Of a stretch of 64,000 nt of DNA, positions 45,993-54,656 are shown piece by piece. Where the stretch lies: positions 474,836 to 538,835 of the forward strand of contig NZ_OCPC01000001.1 of NCBI RefSeq assembly GCF_900220985.1, written 5' to 3'. The first letter of the stretch is position 1; each line of letters opens with the position of its first letter. The DNA is from Parahoeflea halophila. Lineage in GTDB: Bacteria; Pseudomonadota; Alphaproteobacteria; Rhizobiales; Rhizobiaceae. A program made the position numbers and the translations under genes. Below the pieces are notes generated by a model. The model worked only from the letters and a program-made list of their open reading frames with translations, was not told the DNA's origin and did no database searches.

Positions 45993-46361
45993 TCAGCGCT
46001 GGCAAGCCCCGAGCCGCACCGGCTGATCTGCCTTGGCGCCAAGCTGCTGGCAGCCGCCGGTATGGCACAGCGTCCAGGCCGACACGGTCGCCCCCGACGA
46101 CGCCAGCACCAGTTCGGGCACCGCTGGCAGATCCGGCGACCAGACCCACCAGCCATCTTCGAGCCGTGCCCCCTCGCCCGGATCCATCCCGGCACCTGAG
46201 CCCTTGACCCGCGCTTGTGTCAATTCGAGCCCATGCGGCGTCACTTGCCAGGTTTCCGCCCATACGGTCTTCTCCACCGAATGGGTCCAGGACAGCGTGA
46301 ACAGCGTTGTGGAGATCGCCATCACCTTTCCGGCGGCCGCGACACACAACGCCATTCCCAT
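45993..46361 (-). CDS. DUF1850 domain protein of the TAXI-TRAP system
   Basis: Small exported or membrane-anchored protein of 122 residues with the DUF1850 pattern (FTLSWTHSVEKTVWAETWQV). Family members are encoded with TAXI-type TRAP transporters and may act as an accessory protein; the role is unproven. Its ATG directly abuts the stop of the TRAP permease gene. Two cysteines near the C-terminus (TLCHTGGCQQ) could form a disulfide. Confidence 0.85.
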   Translation of the reverse strand: MGMALCVAAAGKVMAISTTLFTLSWTHSVEKTVWAETWQVTPHGLELTQARVKGSGAGMDPGEGARLEDGWWVWSPDLPAVPELVLASSGATVSAWTLCHTGGCQQLGAKADQPVRLGACQR

Positions 46362-48467
46362 CTAGGCCGTCTCCGCGCCCGCGCGCATCTGCCGCCAGGC
46401 CAGCAACACGAACACTGCCGAAAGCGCAAAGCCGATTTCGTCGGTCAGCGGCATCGCGGCGATCAGGGTGAAGGCTGCGACCATGCCGAGCGCCCTGAGC
46501 GGCCAACCGAGCCGGCTGCCGAGGAAGCCGATCACCGCAGCCCCCCAAAGCCCGATGGCGAGCGCAGTCTTGCCGACAATGTAGATCACAGCCGGCACAT
46601 AGCCGAACTCGGCCGCCAGCGGTCCGCCATCCTGCAGCATCAGCGCCGGAGTGTAGACCGCCATGAACGGGATGACGAAGCCTGCTGCAGCAACCTTGAT
46701 TGCCTCCCCCGAGATCTTCAGCCCGCTCTCCTTGGCAATCGGAGCGGCCGCGAAACAGGCCAGCGCCACCGGTGGCGTCAGATCCGCCAGAATGCCGAAA
46801 TAGAACACGAACATGTGGCTGACGATCAGCGGTACGCCGAGTTCCAGCAGTGCAGGCCCCGCGATCGACGAGGTGATGATGTAGTTGGGAATGGTCGGGA
46901 TCCCCATGCCGAGCACGATGCAGGTAATCATCGTCAGCAGCAGCGACAGGAACAGGCTGTTCTGGCCGACGGACACTATGAACTGGCCGAAAGTGTTCGC
47001 CGCCCCCGTCAGTGTCATGGTGCCGATGATGATGCCGACAACGGCGCAGGCAACACCCACCGGCAGCGCCGTCTTGGCGCCCTCCGCAAGCGAATCCCGG
47101 CAGATCGCAAGCGTCTCTCGCCCGCCCTTCGACAGTGCGTTCCAGGCGACCAGCGCCAGCACCGCAATCAGGATCACCATGATGCCGAACTGCAGGAAGG
47201 CTGCCGCCACGAGACCGAGGCCGACCCAGAAGATGATGCGGATCACCCCGGCCGGCAAGCCCAGCGCCACCGACCCGCCGAGAATGAGCAGCACCGTCAG
47301 TGCCAGGCCGACCGTACCGGCAAACAGCGGCGTGTAGCCCGAGAACAAGAGATAGATCAGCATCAGCAGCGGCAGCACCAGAAACCACTGGTCCTTCAGC
47401 GCCTTTAGCGGAGACGGAAGCTCGCTTTTCGGCAGACCGACGAGATTGTACTTGCCCGCTTCCAGATGCACCATCCAGAAGGCCGAGGCGAAATAGAGCA
47501 CCGCCGGGATGATCGCCGCCTGCACCACTTCGTAATACTCGACACCAAGTGTCTCGGCCATGATGAAGGCAACCGCGCCCATCACCGGCGGCATCAGCTG
47601 CCCGCCCATCGACGAGGTTGATTCCACCCCGCCGGCAAAGGCTGATCGGTAGCCGAACCTCTTCATCAGCGGAATGGTGAACTGGCCGGTCGTCACCACA
47701 TTGGCAACACCGGAGCCCGAGATCGTGCCCATCAGGCCCGACGAGATCACCGACACCTTGGCCGCGCCGCCGCGCTTGTGGCCGACAAGGCCCAGCGACA
47801 CGTCGGTAAACAGCTGGATCATGCCCGCCTTTTCGAGAAACGAGCCGAACAGGATGAACAGGAAGATGAAGCTCGAAGACACGAAGATCGGGATGCCGTA
47901 GATGCCTTCGGTGCCGTAGGCCATGTGGTCGATCACCTGGGCAAAGTCATAGCCACGGTGGTCGAACGGCGCCGGCAGATATTCGCCGAACAGGCAATAG
48001 GCGAGAAACGCGCCTGAAATGATCGGTAGCGCCGGGCCCATGATCACCCAGGCCGCGGCAAACACCGTTGTCAGCGCAATCACGCCCAGAACGATGTCGC
48101 GGGTCAGCGGGTCGCCCGCGCGCAGCAAAAGCTCGGTGTATTCATACCACTGGTAAAGGGCGACAACCACGCCGAGCCCGGCCATGATCCAGGCAAGCGC
48201 CCTGACTGCCGGGCCGGATTTGCGTGCCAGCGCCACCAGCGGAAAGGTCAACAGCATCAGGAAGCCGACATGGATGGCGCGCACCACCTGGCTGGCAAAG
48301 TCGACAATGTGAGCGGCGGTGGCAATCTGGAACACCGAGAAGGTCAGCGCGATCCAGAACAGCAGCCGCCCTTCCGGGGTCGAGGGAAAACTTTCCGCCA
48401 ACGGATCATGCAGACCCAGATCGGGTTGATCTTCGGGAACCTGGTGCGGTGTCTGATCATGAAGCAT
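46362..48467 (-). CDS. TRAP transporter fused permease (4TM/12TM, TAXI type)
   Basis: Fused small and large TRAP membrane subunits, 701 residues with about 17-19 hydrophobic segments. The large-subunit part carries GTISGSGVANVVTTGQFTIP and GTMTLTGAANTFGQFIV-like motifs of the DctM core. It uses an ion gradient to import a substrate delivered by the TAXI-type binding protein encoded just upstream. The start at 48467 (MLHDQTPH) has GGGGGAGAA upstream; a longer frame to 48512 is not needed. The substrate is unknown; C4-dicarboxylates or glutamate are typical candidates. Confidence 0.92.
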   Translation of the reverse strand: MLHDQTPHQVPEDQPDLGLHDPLAESFPSTPEGRLLFWIALTFSVFQIATAAHIVDFASQVVRAIHVGFLMLLTFPLVALARKSGPAVRALAWIMAGLGVVVALYQWYEYTELLLRAGDPLTRDIVLGVIALTTVFAAAWVIMGPALPIISGAFLAYCLFGEYLPAPFDHRGYDFAQVIDHMAYGTEGIYGIPIFVSSSFIFLFILFGSFLEKAGMIQLFTDVSLGLVGHKRGGAAKVSVISSGLMGTISGSGVANVVTTGQFTIPLMKRFGYRSAFAGGVESTSSMGGQLMPPVMGAVAFIMAETLGVEYYEVVQAAIIPAVLYFASAFWMVHLEAGKYNLVGLPKSELPSPLKALKDQWFLVLPLLMLIYLLFSGYTPLFAGTVGLALTVLLILGGSVALGLPAGVIRIIFWVGLGLVAAAFLQFGIMVILIAVLALVAWNALSKGGRETLAICRDSLAEGAKTALPVGVACAVVGIIIGTMTLTGAANTFGQFIVSVGQNSLFLSLLLTMITCIVLGMGIPTIPNYIITSSIAGPALLELGVPLIVSHMFVFYFGILADLTPPVALACFAAAPIAKESGLKISGEAIKVAAAGFVIPFMAVYTPALMLQDGGPLAAEFGYVPAVIYIVGKTALAIGLWGAAVIGFLGSRLGWPLRALGMVAAFTLIAAMPLTDEIGFALSAVFVLLAWRQMRAGAETA

Positions 48468-48562
48468 GCGATGTTCTCCCCCAAAACACGACGGCCGTGG
48501 CGGCTCACGCATTGCGAGCCGCCACGGTCAATTGGCGATGTAACCCGACGTCAGGCCCGGTC

Positions 48563-49519
48563 TTACATCAAGCCTTTTTCCTTGTAGTAGCGCTCGGCAC
48601 CCGGGTGCAGCGGCACAGGCATGCCCTTGAGCGCGTTCTCCAGCTTGATCTGTGCAGCAGCATTGTGCGCGGCTTCCAGCTCAGGCAGGTTTTCAAACAG
48701 CTGCTTGGTCATCTCGTAGGCCAGGTCATCGCTGACGTCGGAATGGGTGACCAGGAAGTTGACCACGGCGACGGTCTGAACATCGCTGTCCTGACCGTTA
48801 TAGGTGCCTGCCGGAATGGTCGCAGAGATGTAGGGCGCGCCAAGCGCATCGACCACATCGGACGGCACGGCGACCATCTGGATGTCGATCGAGGTCGACA
48901 GGTCCTTGATCGACGACACGCCGAGACCGGCCGACTGCAAGGTTGCATCCAGCTGACGGTTCTTGATCAGCTCGACCGACTCCGCAAACGGCAGATATTC
49001 AGTCTTGGAAAGATCGTCATATGACATGCCGGCAGCTTCGAAGATCTTGCGGGCGTTGAGCTCGGTACCGGACTTGGCAGCACCAACCGACAGGCTCTTG
49101 CCCTTGAGGTCGGCAAAGTTCGCAATGCCGGATTCCTTCGAAGCTACGATCTGGATGTAATTCGGATAGACCGCAGAAATGCCGCGCAGCTTGTCGAGCG
49201 GCGCCTTGAAACCGGCTTCCGCGTCACCTTCCCATGCTAGCTTGACGGAATCGCCAAGTGCCAGCGCCAACTCGCCCTTGCCCTGCTGCAGCAGGTTGAG
49301 GTTTTCCACCGACGCCTTGGTCGACTGCACCTGGGTACGCACGCCGTCGATCTTTTCGGCGTAGATCTTCGACAGGCCGACACCGAGCGGGTAATAGACG
49401 CCCGAAGTGCCGCCGGTCAGAATGTTGACGAATTCACTGGCCTTTGCAGGCGCCAGCGAAAGGCCCATGGCCGTCGCGGCCATCAGGGTGACAAGGCTTC
49501 TTCGTTTGATGCTGAACAT
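48563..49519 (-). CDS. TAXI family TRAP transporter solute-binding protein
   Basis: Periplasmic binding protein of 318 residues. A signal peptide (RRSLVTLMAATAMGLSLAPAKAS) is followed by the TAXI start FVNILTGGTSGVYYPLGVGL. It delivers substrate to the fused permease encoded 95 bases downstream. The start at 49519 (MFSIKRR) has GAGGAAAT upstream; an in-frame extension back to 49720 has no signal-like or conserved sequence. Confidence 0.93.
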   Translation of the reverse strand: MFSIKRRSLVTLMAATAMGLSLAPAKASEFVNILTGGTSGVYYPLGVGLSKIYAEKIDGVRTQVQSTKASVENLNLLQQGKGELALALGDSVKLAWEGDAEAGFKAPLDKLRGISAVYPNYIQIVASKESGIANFADLKGKSLSVGAAKSGTELNARKIFEAAGMSYDDLSKTEYLPFAESVELIKNRQLDATLQSAGLGVSSIKDLSTSIDIQMVAVPSDVVDALGAPYISATIPAGTYNGQDSDVQTVAVVNFLVTHSDVSDDLAYEMTKQLFENLPELEAAHNAAAQIKLENALKGMPVPLHPGAERYYKEKGLM

Positions 49520-49880
49520 GGGGATTTCCTCCACTGTGTTATCTGATTGGCGAGCACGCGGTTTCGCTGCACTCTCGCACGCGCAGTTGCTAGCAACGAA
49601 CGTGCCAGTTCCCACTTCACGGGAAGCAGGGCATTCGCGGCGCTGCTGCCATCTGGATAGTGGCAATTTATTGCCCACATGCAAGCCCTCATGGGCACGA
49701 GACTGCACATCCGCGCCCATGCATCAGCGCGCCCATCCATTCGGATGCGCGGCGAAGTAGCACTTTGAAATGTACGTTATCGTTCGAATGGATCCATTTG
49801 AGCACGACGTGGATCTGGCCCTTTGCGGGAAGCATCGATGCGGGCGGCTGCCCTTCTCGCCCCGGCGAGATTCGCCGCCC
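49520..49880. other. Region upstream of the TAXI operon
   Basis: About 360 bases between the TAXI binding protein gene and the ArsR gene, both on the minus strand. It should contain the TAXI-TRAP promoter. No gene, clear operator or terminator was recognised. Confidence 0.5.
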
Positions 49881-50249
49881 TCAATCGGACTGGCTTTCCT
49901 CCTCGGCAGGTTCCGCCAGATGCGCCTGCAGCCGGTCAAGCGCGTCATCCCATTTCGCCCCGACCGCTTCGAGAAAGGCGCTGGCCTCCTGCAACCGGTC
50001 ACGATCAAGCGCGTAATGCGTCTCGCGTCCCTGTTTGCTGCAGGTGACAAGCCGGGCCTCGTCGAGCAATTTGAGATGCTTGCTCACGGCCTGACGCGTC
50101 ACATCCATTCCGTCGCACAGCGCCGTGACCGGCAACGGGCCGGCTCGTTGAAGCCTTTCGACAAGCGCCAGACGCCGGGCGTCGCCCAGCGCGGCGAAAA
50201 CCTTCGCCGCGTCTGCGCTCGTGATCGAAGCCGCCGGACTACTCGACAT
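49881..50249 (-). CDS. ArsR-family transcriptional regulator
   Basis: Winged-helix repressor of 122 residues with recognition region VTALCDGMDVTRQAVSKHLKLLDEARLVTCSKQGRETHYALD. Metal-binding cysteine pairs of classical ArsR are absent, so the signal may be a small organic molecule or its own abundance. It overlaps the 3' end of the SRPBCC gene by 11 bases, the usual pairing for this subfamily. Confidence 0.9.
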   Translation of the reverse strand: MSSSPAASITSADAAKVFAALGDARRLALVERLQRAGPLPVTALCDGMDVTRQAVSKHLKLLDEARLVTCSKQGRETHYALDRDRLQEASAFLEAVGAKWDDALDRLQAHLAEPAEEESQSD

Positions 50250-50685
50250 GGGCTTTCAGATTGCCCATCTGCAGGGTCCAACCTCCCTCATTGTCCCTGA
50301 AAGCCTGCAACCGCCGCGCTTCCGGCAAGTTTTCAAAACCGCTTTCCCGCAGCGTCAGGCGGGTTCCACCGCCCTCGGCCTCAAGCGTGAATTCCACCAG
50401 CGTCGTCTTGCTTTCGAGATCGGGATCTTCCGGCACGACCATCTCGTCATAGGGCCAGGTGAAGCTGAAACGCTTCGGCTCCTCCATCGCCTCGACGCGA
50501 AGCCAGAATGGCAATCCCTCATGTCCCGGATAGGCGGTAACGCCCCTGGTGATCTCGCCGGGCCGGAACCCCTCATGCAGCTCCAGCCGGAACCAGGCCG
50601 CAAACTCCTTGGCGTCTGTCAGCGCCTTCCACACCCTGTGAACCGGCGCCTGCAACATCACGATGCGATCGATTCTGTCGGTCAT
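50239..50685 (-). CDS. SRPBCC (START/AHA1-like) domain protein
   Basis: Hydrophobic-pocket protein of 148 residues in the AHSA1/SRPBCC superfamily (RIVMLQAPVHRVWKALTDAKEFAAWF; FSFTWPYDE; LVEFTLEAEGGGTRLTLRESGF). Probably binds a small hydrophobic ligand; often paired with an ArsR regulator. The start at 50685 (MTDRIDR) has AAGGAG seven bases upstream. It is first in a two-gene operon with arsR. Confidence 0.9.
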   Translation of the reverse strand: MTDRIDRIVMLQAPVHRVWKALTDAKEFAAWFRLELHEGFRPGEITRGVTAYPGHEGLPFWLRVEAMEEPKRFSFTWPYDEMVVPEDPDLESKTTLVEFTLEAEGGGTRLTLRESGFENLPEARRLQAFRDNEGGWTLQMGNLKAHVE

Positions 50686-50731
50686 ATGCAACTCCTTGGT
50701 TGCGTGTACCATACACAATTCACACAATTAC

Positions 50732-50747
50732 GCAACCATATAGTTGC
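50732..50747. promoter_or_regulatory. Candidate ArsR operator upstream of the SRPBCC-arsR operon
   Basis: GCAACCATATAGTTGC is an inverted repeat with 14 of 16 positions symmetric, 47 bases upstream of the SRPBCC start codon. Its size and A+T centre suit ArsR-family autoregulation. Confidence 0.55.
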
Positions 50748-50791
50748 CATTCGAATCTCGCAGCGCCGGCAAGACCTGCAAGACCAGGCGT

Positions 50792-52204
50792 TCAACTGCC
50801 TGCCCAGGCCGCGGAAGAGCTTCCCAGCCGGGTAGCGGGCGTTGCCCAGCTCATCGACGCCGCGCCGACGGTGACGGGCGCGCGCAGGCGCAGTGCCGGG
50901 CCCCAGTCGGTAGGCTCCATGCTGTCGCAGAAATCATCCGGTTCGGGCTCTCCGAAATCTACCTCACCGATACCTGTTTCATCGGCGCGGTGTGGCCACA
51001 CTTTGAGAAACTCCGCGACGCGTACCAATGATGTCCGCCACACCGATCCTCTCCCCTCTTTCGCCCGCAGCGTCAGCCCGCGCAGCGTTGCCGCCGCGAG
51101 CAGGTAGCCGGTGCCGTGATCGAGCGCCTGCACCGGCAATGGCACCGGATGCCCGGCAGTCCGTGCGATCATCCCGGCCTCGGCAATGCCCGAACTCATC
51201 TGCACCAGGCTGTCAAAGCCGCGCCGGTTCCTCCAGGCACCGGTCCAGCCATAGGCATTGTGCGCCACGTCGATAAGCCCCGGGCGGATCTCGCGCCGGA
51301 CATCTTCGCCAAGGCCAAGCGCCTCCAGTGCGTCTGCACGGTAGCCGTGCACCAGCACATCGGCGTCAGCCAGCAATTGCTTGAACCTCTCACAGCCCGC
51401 GTGGCTTTTCAGATCCAGCCGTGCACAACGCTTGCCTAGCGTGACGTCCGGAACAATAGCCCCCTCATCCCAGCCGGGTGGATCGACGCGCAATACCTCC
51501 GCACCGAAACCGGCGAGAAACCGTGTCGCCACCGGCCCAGCCAGCACCCGCGTCAGATCGAGAACTTTCACACCAGCCAATGGCCGCTTCGGCTCGAACC
51601 GGTGGCGCGGCACCGCACCCATCGAGGTCAACTTATGATGCATCAGCGGCTCGGCCATGACGGCCCTGCCCTGCGGATGCAGGCGCCAGGCATCGGAACG
51701 ATGCATCGTCGCGGCACAGCCTCCTGCGGAAACAATGGCCGCTTCCAGCGCATCCGCGTTCCAGCCGGCAACCGCGGCGGCCACAACGTCACGCTCAGCC
51801 GCAACGCCGAGCACTGAAAGCGCAGCCGCACGATGGTGCGGCGCATTGGTGTGCAGCCTGATCCACCCGTCCGAGCTTCGGTAGTCTCCGGCGATGGCAT
51901 CCCATACCGGAGGCAATGGCCAGCCTTGCGGAGCCACGGAGAAGCCGAACCACAACGACGCCAGCCGCCGGTCCACACGGATCGCCGGCGCCGCATCCCC
52001 ATGCAATACGCTCCATTCGGCGAGCGCCAACCCGGCAGTGGCTATTGCAGACGCCGCAAAATCACTCACCGCAAAGACCGACGGCAGCGAGCCTTCACCA
52101 GCCATCTCCAGCCCACCGGGCATCTCAGGCGCCCCGTCCAGCGCCCGCCAAAGCTCCGCCGTCATGCGCTGCGCCGCCAGTTTCTCTCCGCTGTTGTCAT
52201 TCAT
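50792..52204 (-). CDS. Class III CoA transferase (CaiB/BaiF family)
   Basis: CoA transferase family protein of 470 residues. The core CaiB/BaiF segment is LAGVKVLDLTRVLAGPVATRFLAGFGAEVLRV (about 210-245), with the catalytic-Asp region GFDSLVQMSSGIAE. The N-terminal 200 residues are a diverged half of the same fold. It is divergent from the HTH-citrate synthase gene, 92 bases away. The start at 52204 (MNDNSGEK) is preferred; an in-frame extension would cover the divergent promoter. Substrate unknown. Confidence 0.85.
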   Translation of the reverse strand: MNDNSGEKLAAQRMTAELWRALDGAPEMPGGLEMAGEGSLPSVFAVSDFAASAIATAGLALAEWSVLHGDAAPAIRVDRRLASLWFGFSVAPQGWPLPPVWDAIAGDYRSSDGWIRLHTNAPHHRAAALSVLGVAAERDVVAAAVAGWNADALEAAIVSAGGCAATMHRSDAWRLHPQGRAVMAEPLMHHKLTSMGAVPRHRFEPKRPLAGVKVLDLTRVLAGPVATRFLAGFGAEVLRVDPPGWDEGAIVPDVTLGKRCARLDLKSHAGCERFKQLLADADVLVHGYRADALEALGLGEDVRREIRPGLIDVAHNAYGWTGAWRNRRGFDSLVQMSSGIAEAGMIARTAGHPVPLPVQALDHGTGYLLAAATLRGLTLRAKEGRGSVWRTSLVRVAEFLKVWPHRADETGIGEVDFGEPEPDDFCDSMEPTDWGPALRLRAPVTVGAASMSWATPATRLGSSSAAWAGS

Positions 52205-52265
52205 GATGCGAGACTCCCTTGCCGTTAGAGCTTCACAACAGCCGAGCATCCGGATATCGTCAATA

Positions 52266-52282
52266 TTGATTATATTAATCAA
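52266..52282. promoter_or_regulatory. Inverted repeat upstream of the HTH-citrate synthase gene
   Basis: TTGATTA, spacer TAT, TAATCAA: a perfect 7-bp inverted repeat ending 14 bases before the chosen start codon and 61 bases upstream of the divergent CoA transferase. It is a good candidate binding site for the protein's own N-terminal DNA-binding domain, which would regulate both genes. Confidence 0.55.
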
Positions 52283-52296
52283 CCATGAGGATTGGC

Positions 52297-53493
52297 ATGG
52301 CGGACTACATCGACGCCAAACAGGCGGCACAACGCCTCGGCATCTCGCGGCAGACGCTTTACGCCTATGTCAGCCGCGGCCTGATAAAGGCCGTGCCCGG
52401 CAATGATCCGCGGGAGAGCCGCTATCTGGCCGCGGCTGTCGATCAGCTTGCCCAGAGCCGCCGGCGCGGCCGCAAACCGAAGGAGGTTGCCAGGGCCACG
52501 CTCGACTGGGGCATGCCGGTGCTTGAATCCGGATTGACGCTGATCGACCAGGGCCAGTGCTGGTACCGGGGGCAGAATACGGTGACGCTCGCCCGAACCA
52601 GCACCCTGGAAGAAGTCGCCGGATTGCTGTGGCAAACCCCGGCGGCAGACGCCTTTCCGCGCCGGGCGCCTGAATACCTCAAGGCCTATGCCGGCCTTCT
52701 GCACCAGGCGGAACTGGCACCCTCAAGCGAGACCCTGCTCCCCCTGCTTGCGGTCGCTGCCCGCGACGAGGCCACCGCCGCCTGGCAGGGCGATCCCACC
52801 CTGCTGGCACGCGGCTGCGGCGATCTGGTCCGCATTCTTGCCGCCGCGGCCCTGCGTCAGGCGCCCGCTTCCGCTCCGGTCCACCAGCAACTGGCGGAGG
52901 CCTGGGGCGTAGATGACACAAACGCGGATCTGATCCGCCAGGCCCTGGTGCTTTGCGCCGACCACGAACTCAATGCGTCGAGCTTCACGGCCCGTTGTGT
53001 GGCTTCGACCGGCGCGTCGTTGAAAGCGGCTGTCATTGCGGCCCTTGCAGCTCTCGGCGGCGTCAAGCACGGCGCCATGACCACCCGCGTCGAACGTCTC
53101 TGGAGCAGCCTTGATCTCAACGATCCGGCGCCAGCGCTTAGGCAGAGACTGGAGGCCGGAGAGGATATTCCCGGCTTCGGCCATCCGCTCTATCCGGAGG
53201 GAGACATTCGCGCAAAGACATTGCTCGGCGCCATCCTGCCGGATTCTCCCGAGACAGCCCGCTTTGCCGCGGCGGTCAAACAGCTGACCGGGGCCGAGCC
53301 TTCGATCGACTTCGCCCTGGTCGCCCTCAGACGCCATCTCGACCTGCCTGAAGGCGCAGCCTTTCTGATCTTTGCCATCGGCCGGTCCACCGGCTGGATA
53401 GCCCACGCACTCGAACAGCGCGGCACGGACCAGCTCATCCGCCCGCGGGCACTCTATACAGGGCCAATGCCCGGTCAGGACCAAAGGGTGTAA
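52297..53493 (+). CDS. Citrate synthase-family enzyme with N-terminal helix-turn-helix
   Basis: Fusion of 398 residues. Residues 1-40 (DAKQAAQRLGISRQTLYAYV) form a MerR/excisionase-like helix-turn-helix, followed by a basic linker (QSRRRGRKPKEVAR). The rest is a citrate synthase domain with the catalytic triad preserved: His223 in CADHELNASSF, His296 in PGFGHPLYPEGD and Asp338 in SIDFALVAL. It may be a 2-methylcitrate-type or citrate synthase, an acyl-CoA sensor, or both. GAGG lies six bases before the ATG at 52297; an ATG at 52285 is the alternative. Stand-alone citrate synthases lack the N-terminal domain. Confidence 0.85.
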   Translation: MADYIDAKQAAQRLGISRQTLYAYVSRGLIKAVPGNDPRESRYLAAAVDQLAQSRRRGRKPKEVARATLDWGMPVLESGLTLIDQGQCWYRGQNTVTLARTSTLEEVAGLLWQTPAADAFPRRAPEYLKAYAGLLHQAELAPSSETLLPLLAVAARDEATAAWQGDPTLLARGCGDLVRILAAAALRQAPASAPVHQQLAEAWGVDDTNADLIRQALVLCADHELNASSFTARCVASTGASLKAAVIAALAALGGVKHGAMTTRVERLWSSLDLNDPAPALRQRLEAGEDIPGFGHPLYPEGDIRAKTLLGAILPDSPETARFAAAVKQLTGAEPSIDFALVALRRHLDLPEGAAFLIFAIGRSTGWIAHALEQRGTDQLIRPRALYTGPMPGQDQRV

Positions 53494-53810
53494 GGTTGAA
53501 TGCAATCGGAACAGGCAGTTTCGGCCCAATGCTGCCGTTGGATCAAACTGCAACGAAGGGCAGGTACGCGCCCCAGTGGAAGCTGGCATGTTGCGAAATG
53601 GAAGGTTTTTGCAACGGTTTTTCGCACCGCGTTGTTTCAGCTAGTTAATTGTCGCATAAAAGGCAGGCGAAATTCCGCTCTGAACCCTTACCTGCTGGAT
53701 GCCCCACTTTCCTCGAATGTCCGGTGTCCAGAAAGGTCAAACGTTTGAGACCTTGCAAGTAGTTCGCTACTGGGATCACATTTGGGCAGCCTTTTTTACG
53801 GAGAAAGCAG
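53494..53810. other. Left flank of the low-G+C insert
   Basis: About 317 bases in which base composition shifts from G+C-rich to nearly balanced. No gene was recognised. It should carry the promoter of the Abi_C-like gene. No direct repeat, integrase or tRNA end was detected. Confidence 0.45.
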
Positions 53811-54584
53811 ATGTCCTATGGTGATTTCGGTGAACCAGAAATTCCTGACGACCTTTTTGAATGCGCGTTGTTCCTAAGGAATAACATTATTGGCCTGACG
53901 ACCCAGGGTGGTTCGGAGTCTGAGTACAAGTTGGCCAGAAGAAGGCTAATGGAGAACCCGGCAAGCAAACGGCTTTTGCCGAACTTTGTGCGTTTCTCAA
54001 ATGATGCCGCTTCGGTGCAGTCAGCGTTATCAAGCGTTGCGAGCGGCTCAGGTTCCTGGGCCATACGCCGAGGCCACGTTACCGAGTCTTTCATGCCACT
54101 ATTGACCTTCCTAGAATCAGGCGGCGGTGCGGCAGATGTCACAATCACAGATGGTCTTGATGGCTATGATGCTCCTGCTATCCAAGCCTTTTGGGCGAAG
54201 GCTCTGGACAGGCGAGCAACGGACCCGGACGGTGCTGTTACAGCCGCAAGTACGCTACTTGAAGAGGTCTGCAAACACATCATCGAAGACAGCGGCGCAA
54301 AGTGGGAGGCAAAGTGGAATGTTCCGAAACTTCACAGTGAAGCCGCAAAGGTATTGAAGCTCGCACCATCGCAGCACCAGGAAGAAGTGTTCAAAACGAT
54401 TTTGGGAAACTGCCAGAGCGTCGTTCAGAGTATCGGCTCTCTGCGCAACAAGGGTGGTGATGCCCATGCTGGGGGGCGCTCGCGAGTTCCATTTAAGCCG
54501 CGTCATGCCGCTTTGACGGTTAACCTGGCTGGGTCCATGGCCCTATTTCTCATCGAAACCTGGCAAGCGAGAATTGAGGAGTAA
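53811..54584 (+). CDS. Abortive infection (Abi_C domain) family protein
   Basis: Protein of 257 residues whose C-terminal half (about 135-257) fits the Abi_C domain of phage abortive-infection proteins: TAASTLLEEVCKHIIEDSG, then GNCQSVVQSIGSLRNKGGDA and HAALTVNLAGSMALFLIETW. The RNKGGDAH stretch (R212 to H219) resembles the R-N-x(4-6)-H motif of HEPN ribonucleases, suggesting RNA cleavage, though this is inference. The N-terminal half (1-130) is not recognised and may sense infection. G+C is visibly lower than in neighbouring genes, and a PIN-like gene follows after 72 bases. GGAG lies seven bases upstream. Confidence 0.8.
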   Translation: MSYGDFGEPEIPDDLFECALFLRNNIIGLTTQGGSESEYKLARRRLMENPASKRLLPNFVRFSNDAASVQSALSSVASGSGSWAIRRGHVTESFMPLLTFLESGGGAADVTITDGLDGYDAPAIQAFWAKALDRRATDPDGAVTAASTLLEEVCKHIIEDSGAKWEAKWNVPKLHSEAAKVLKLAPSQHQEEVFKTILGNCQSVVQSIGSLRNKGGDAHAGGRSRVPFKPRHAALTVNLAGSMALFLIETWQARIEE

Positions 54585-54656
54585 GGGATCAGTAAACATT
54601 AGCTGCAGCACAATCCTGAAGCAGCCATTTGCGCAAACGCAGCGAAAGGAACCACG

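Noticed and set aside
53500-53748. 82-codon open frame left of the Abi_C-like gene as a possible antitoxin or recombinase remnant
   Set aside because: No recognisable domain or ribosome-binding site, and its composition is unlike a real small protein.
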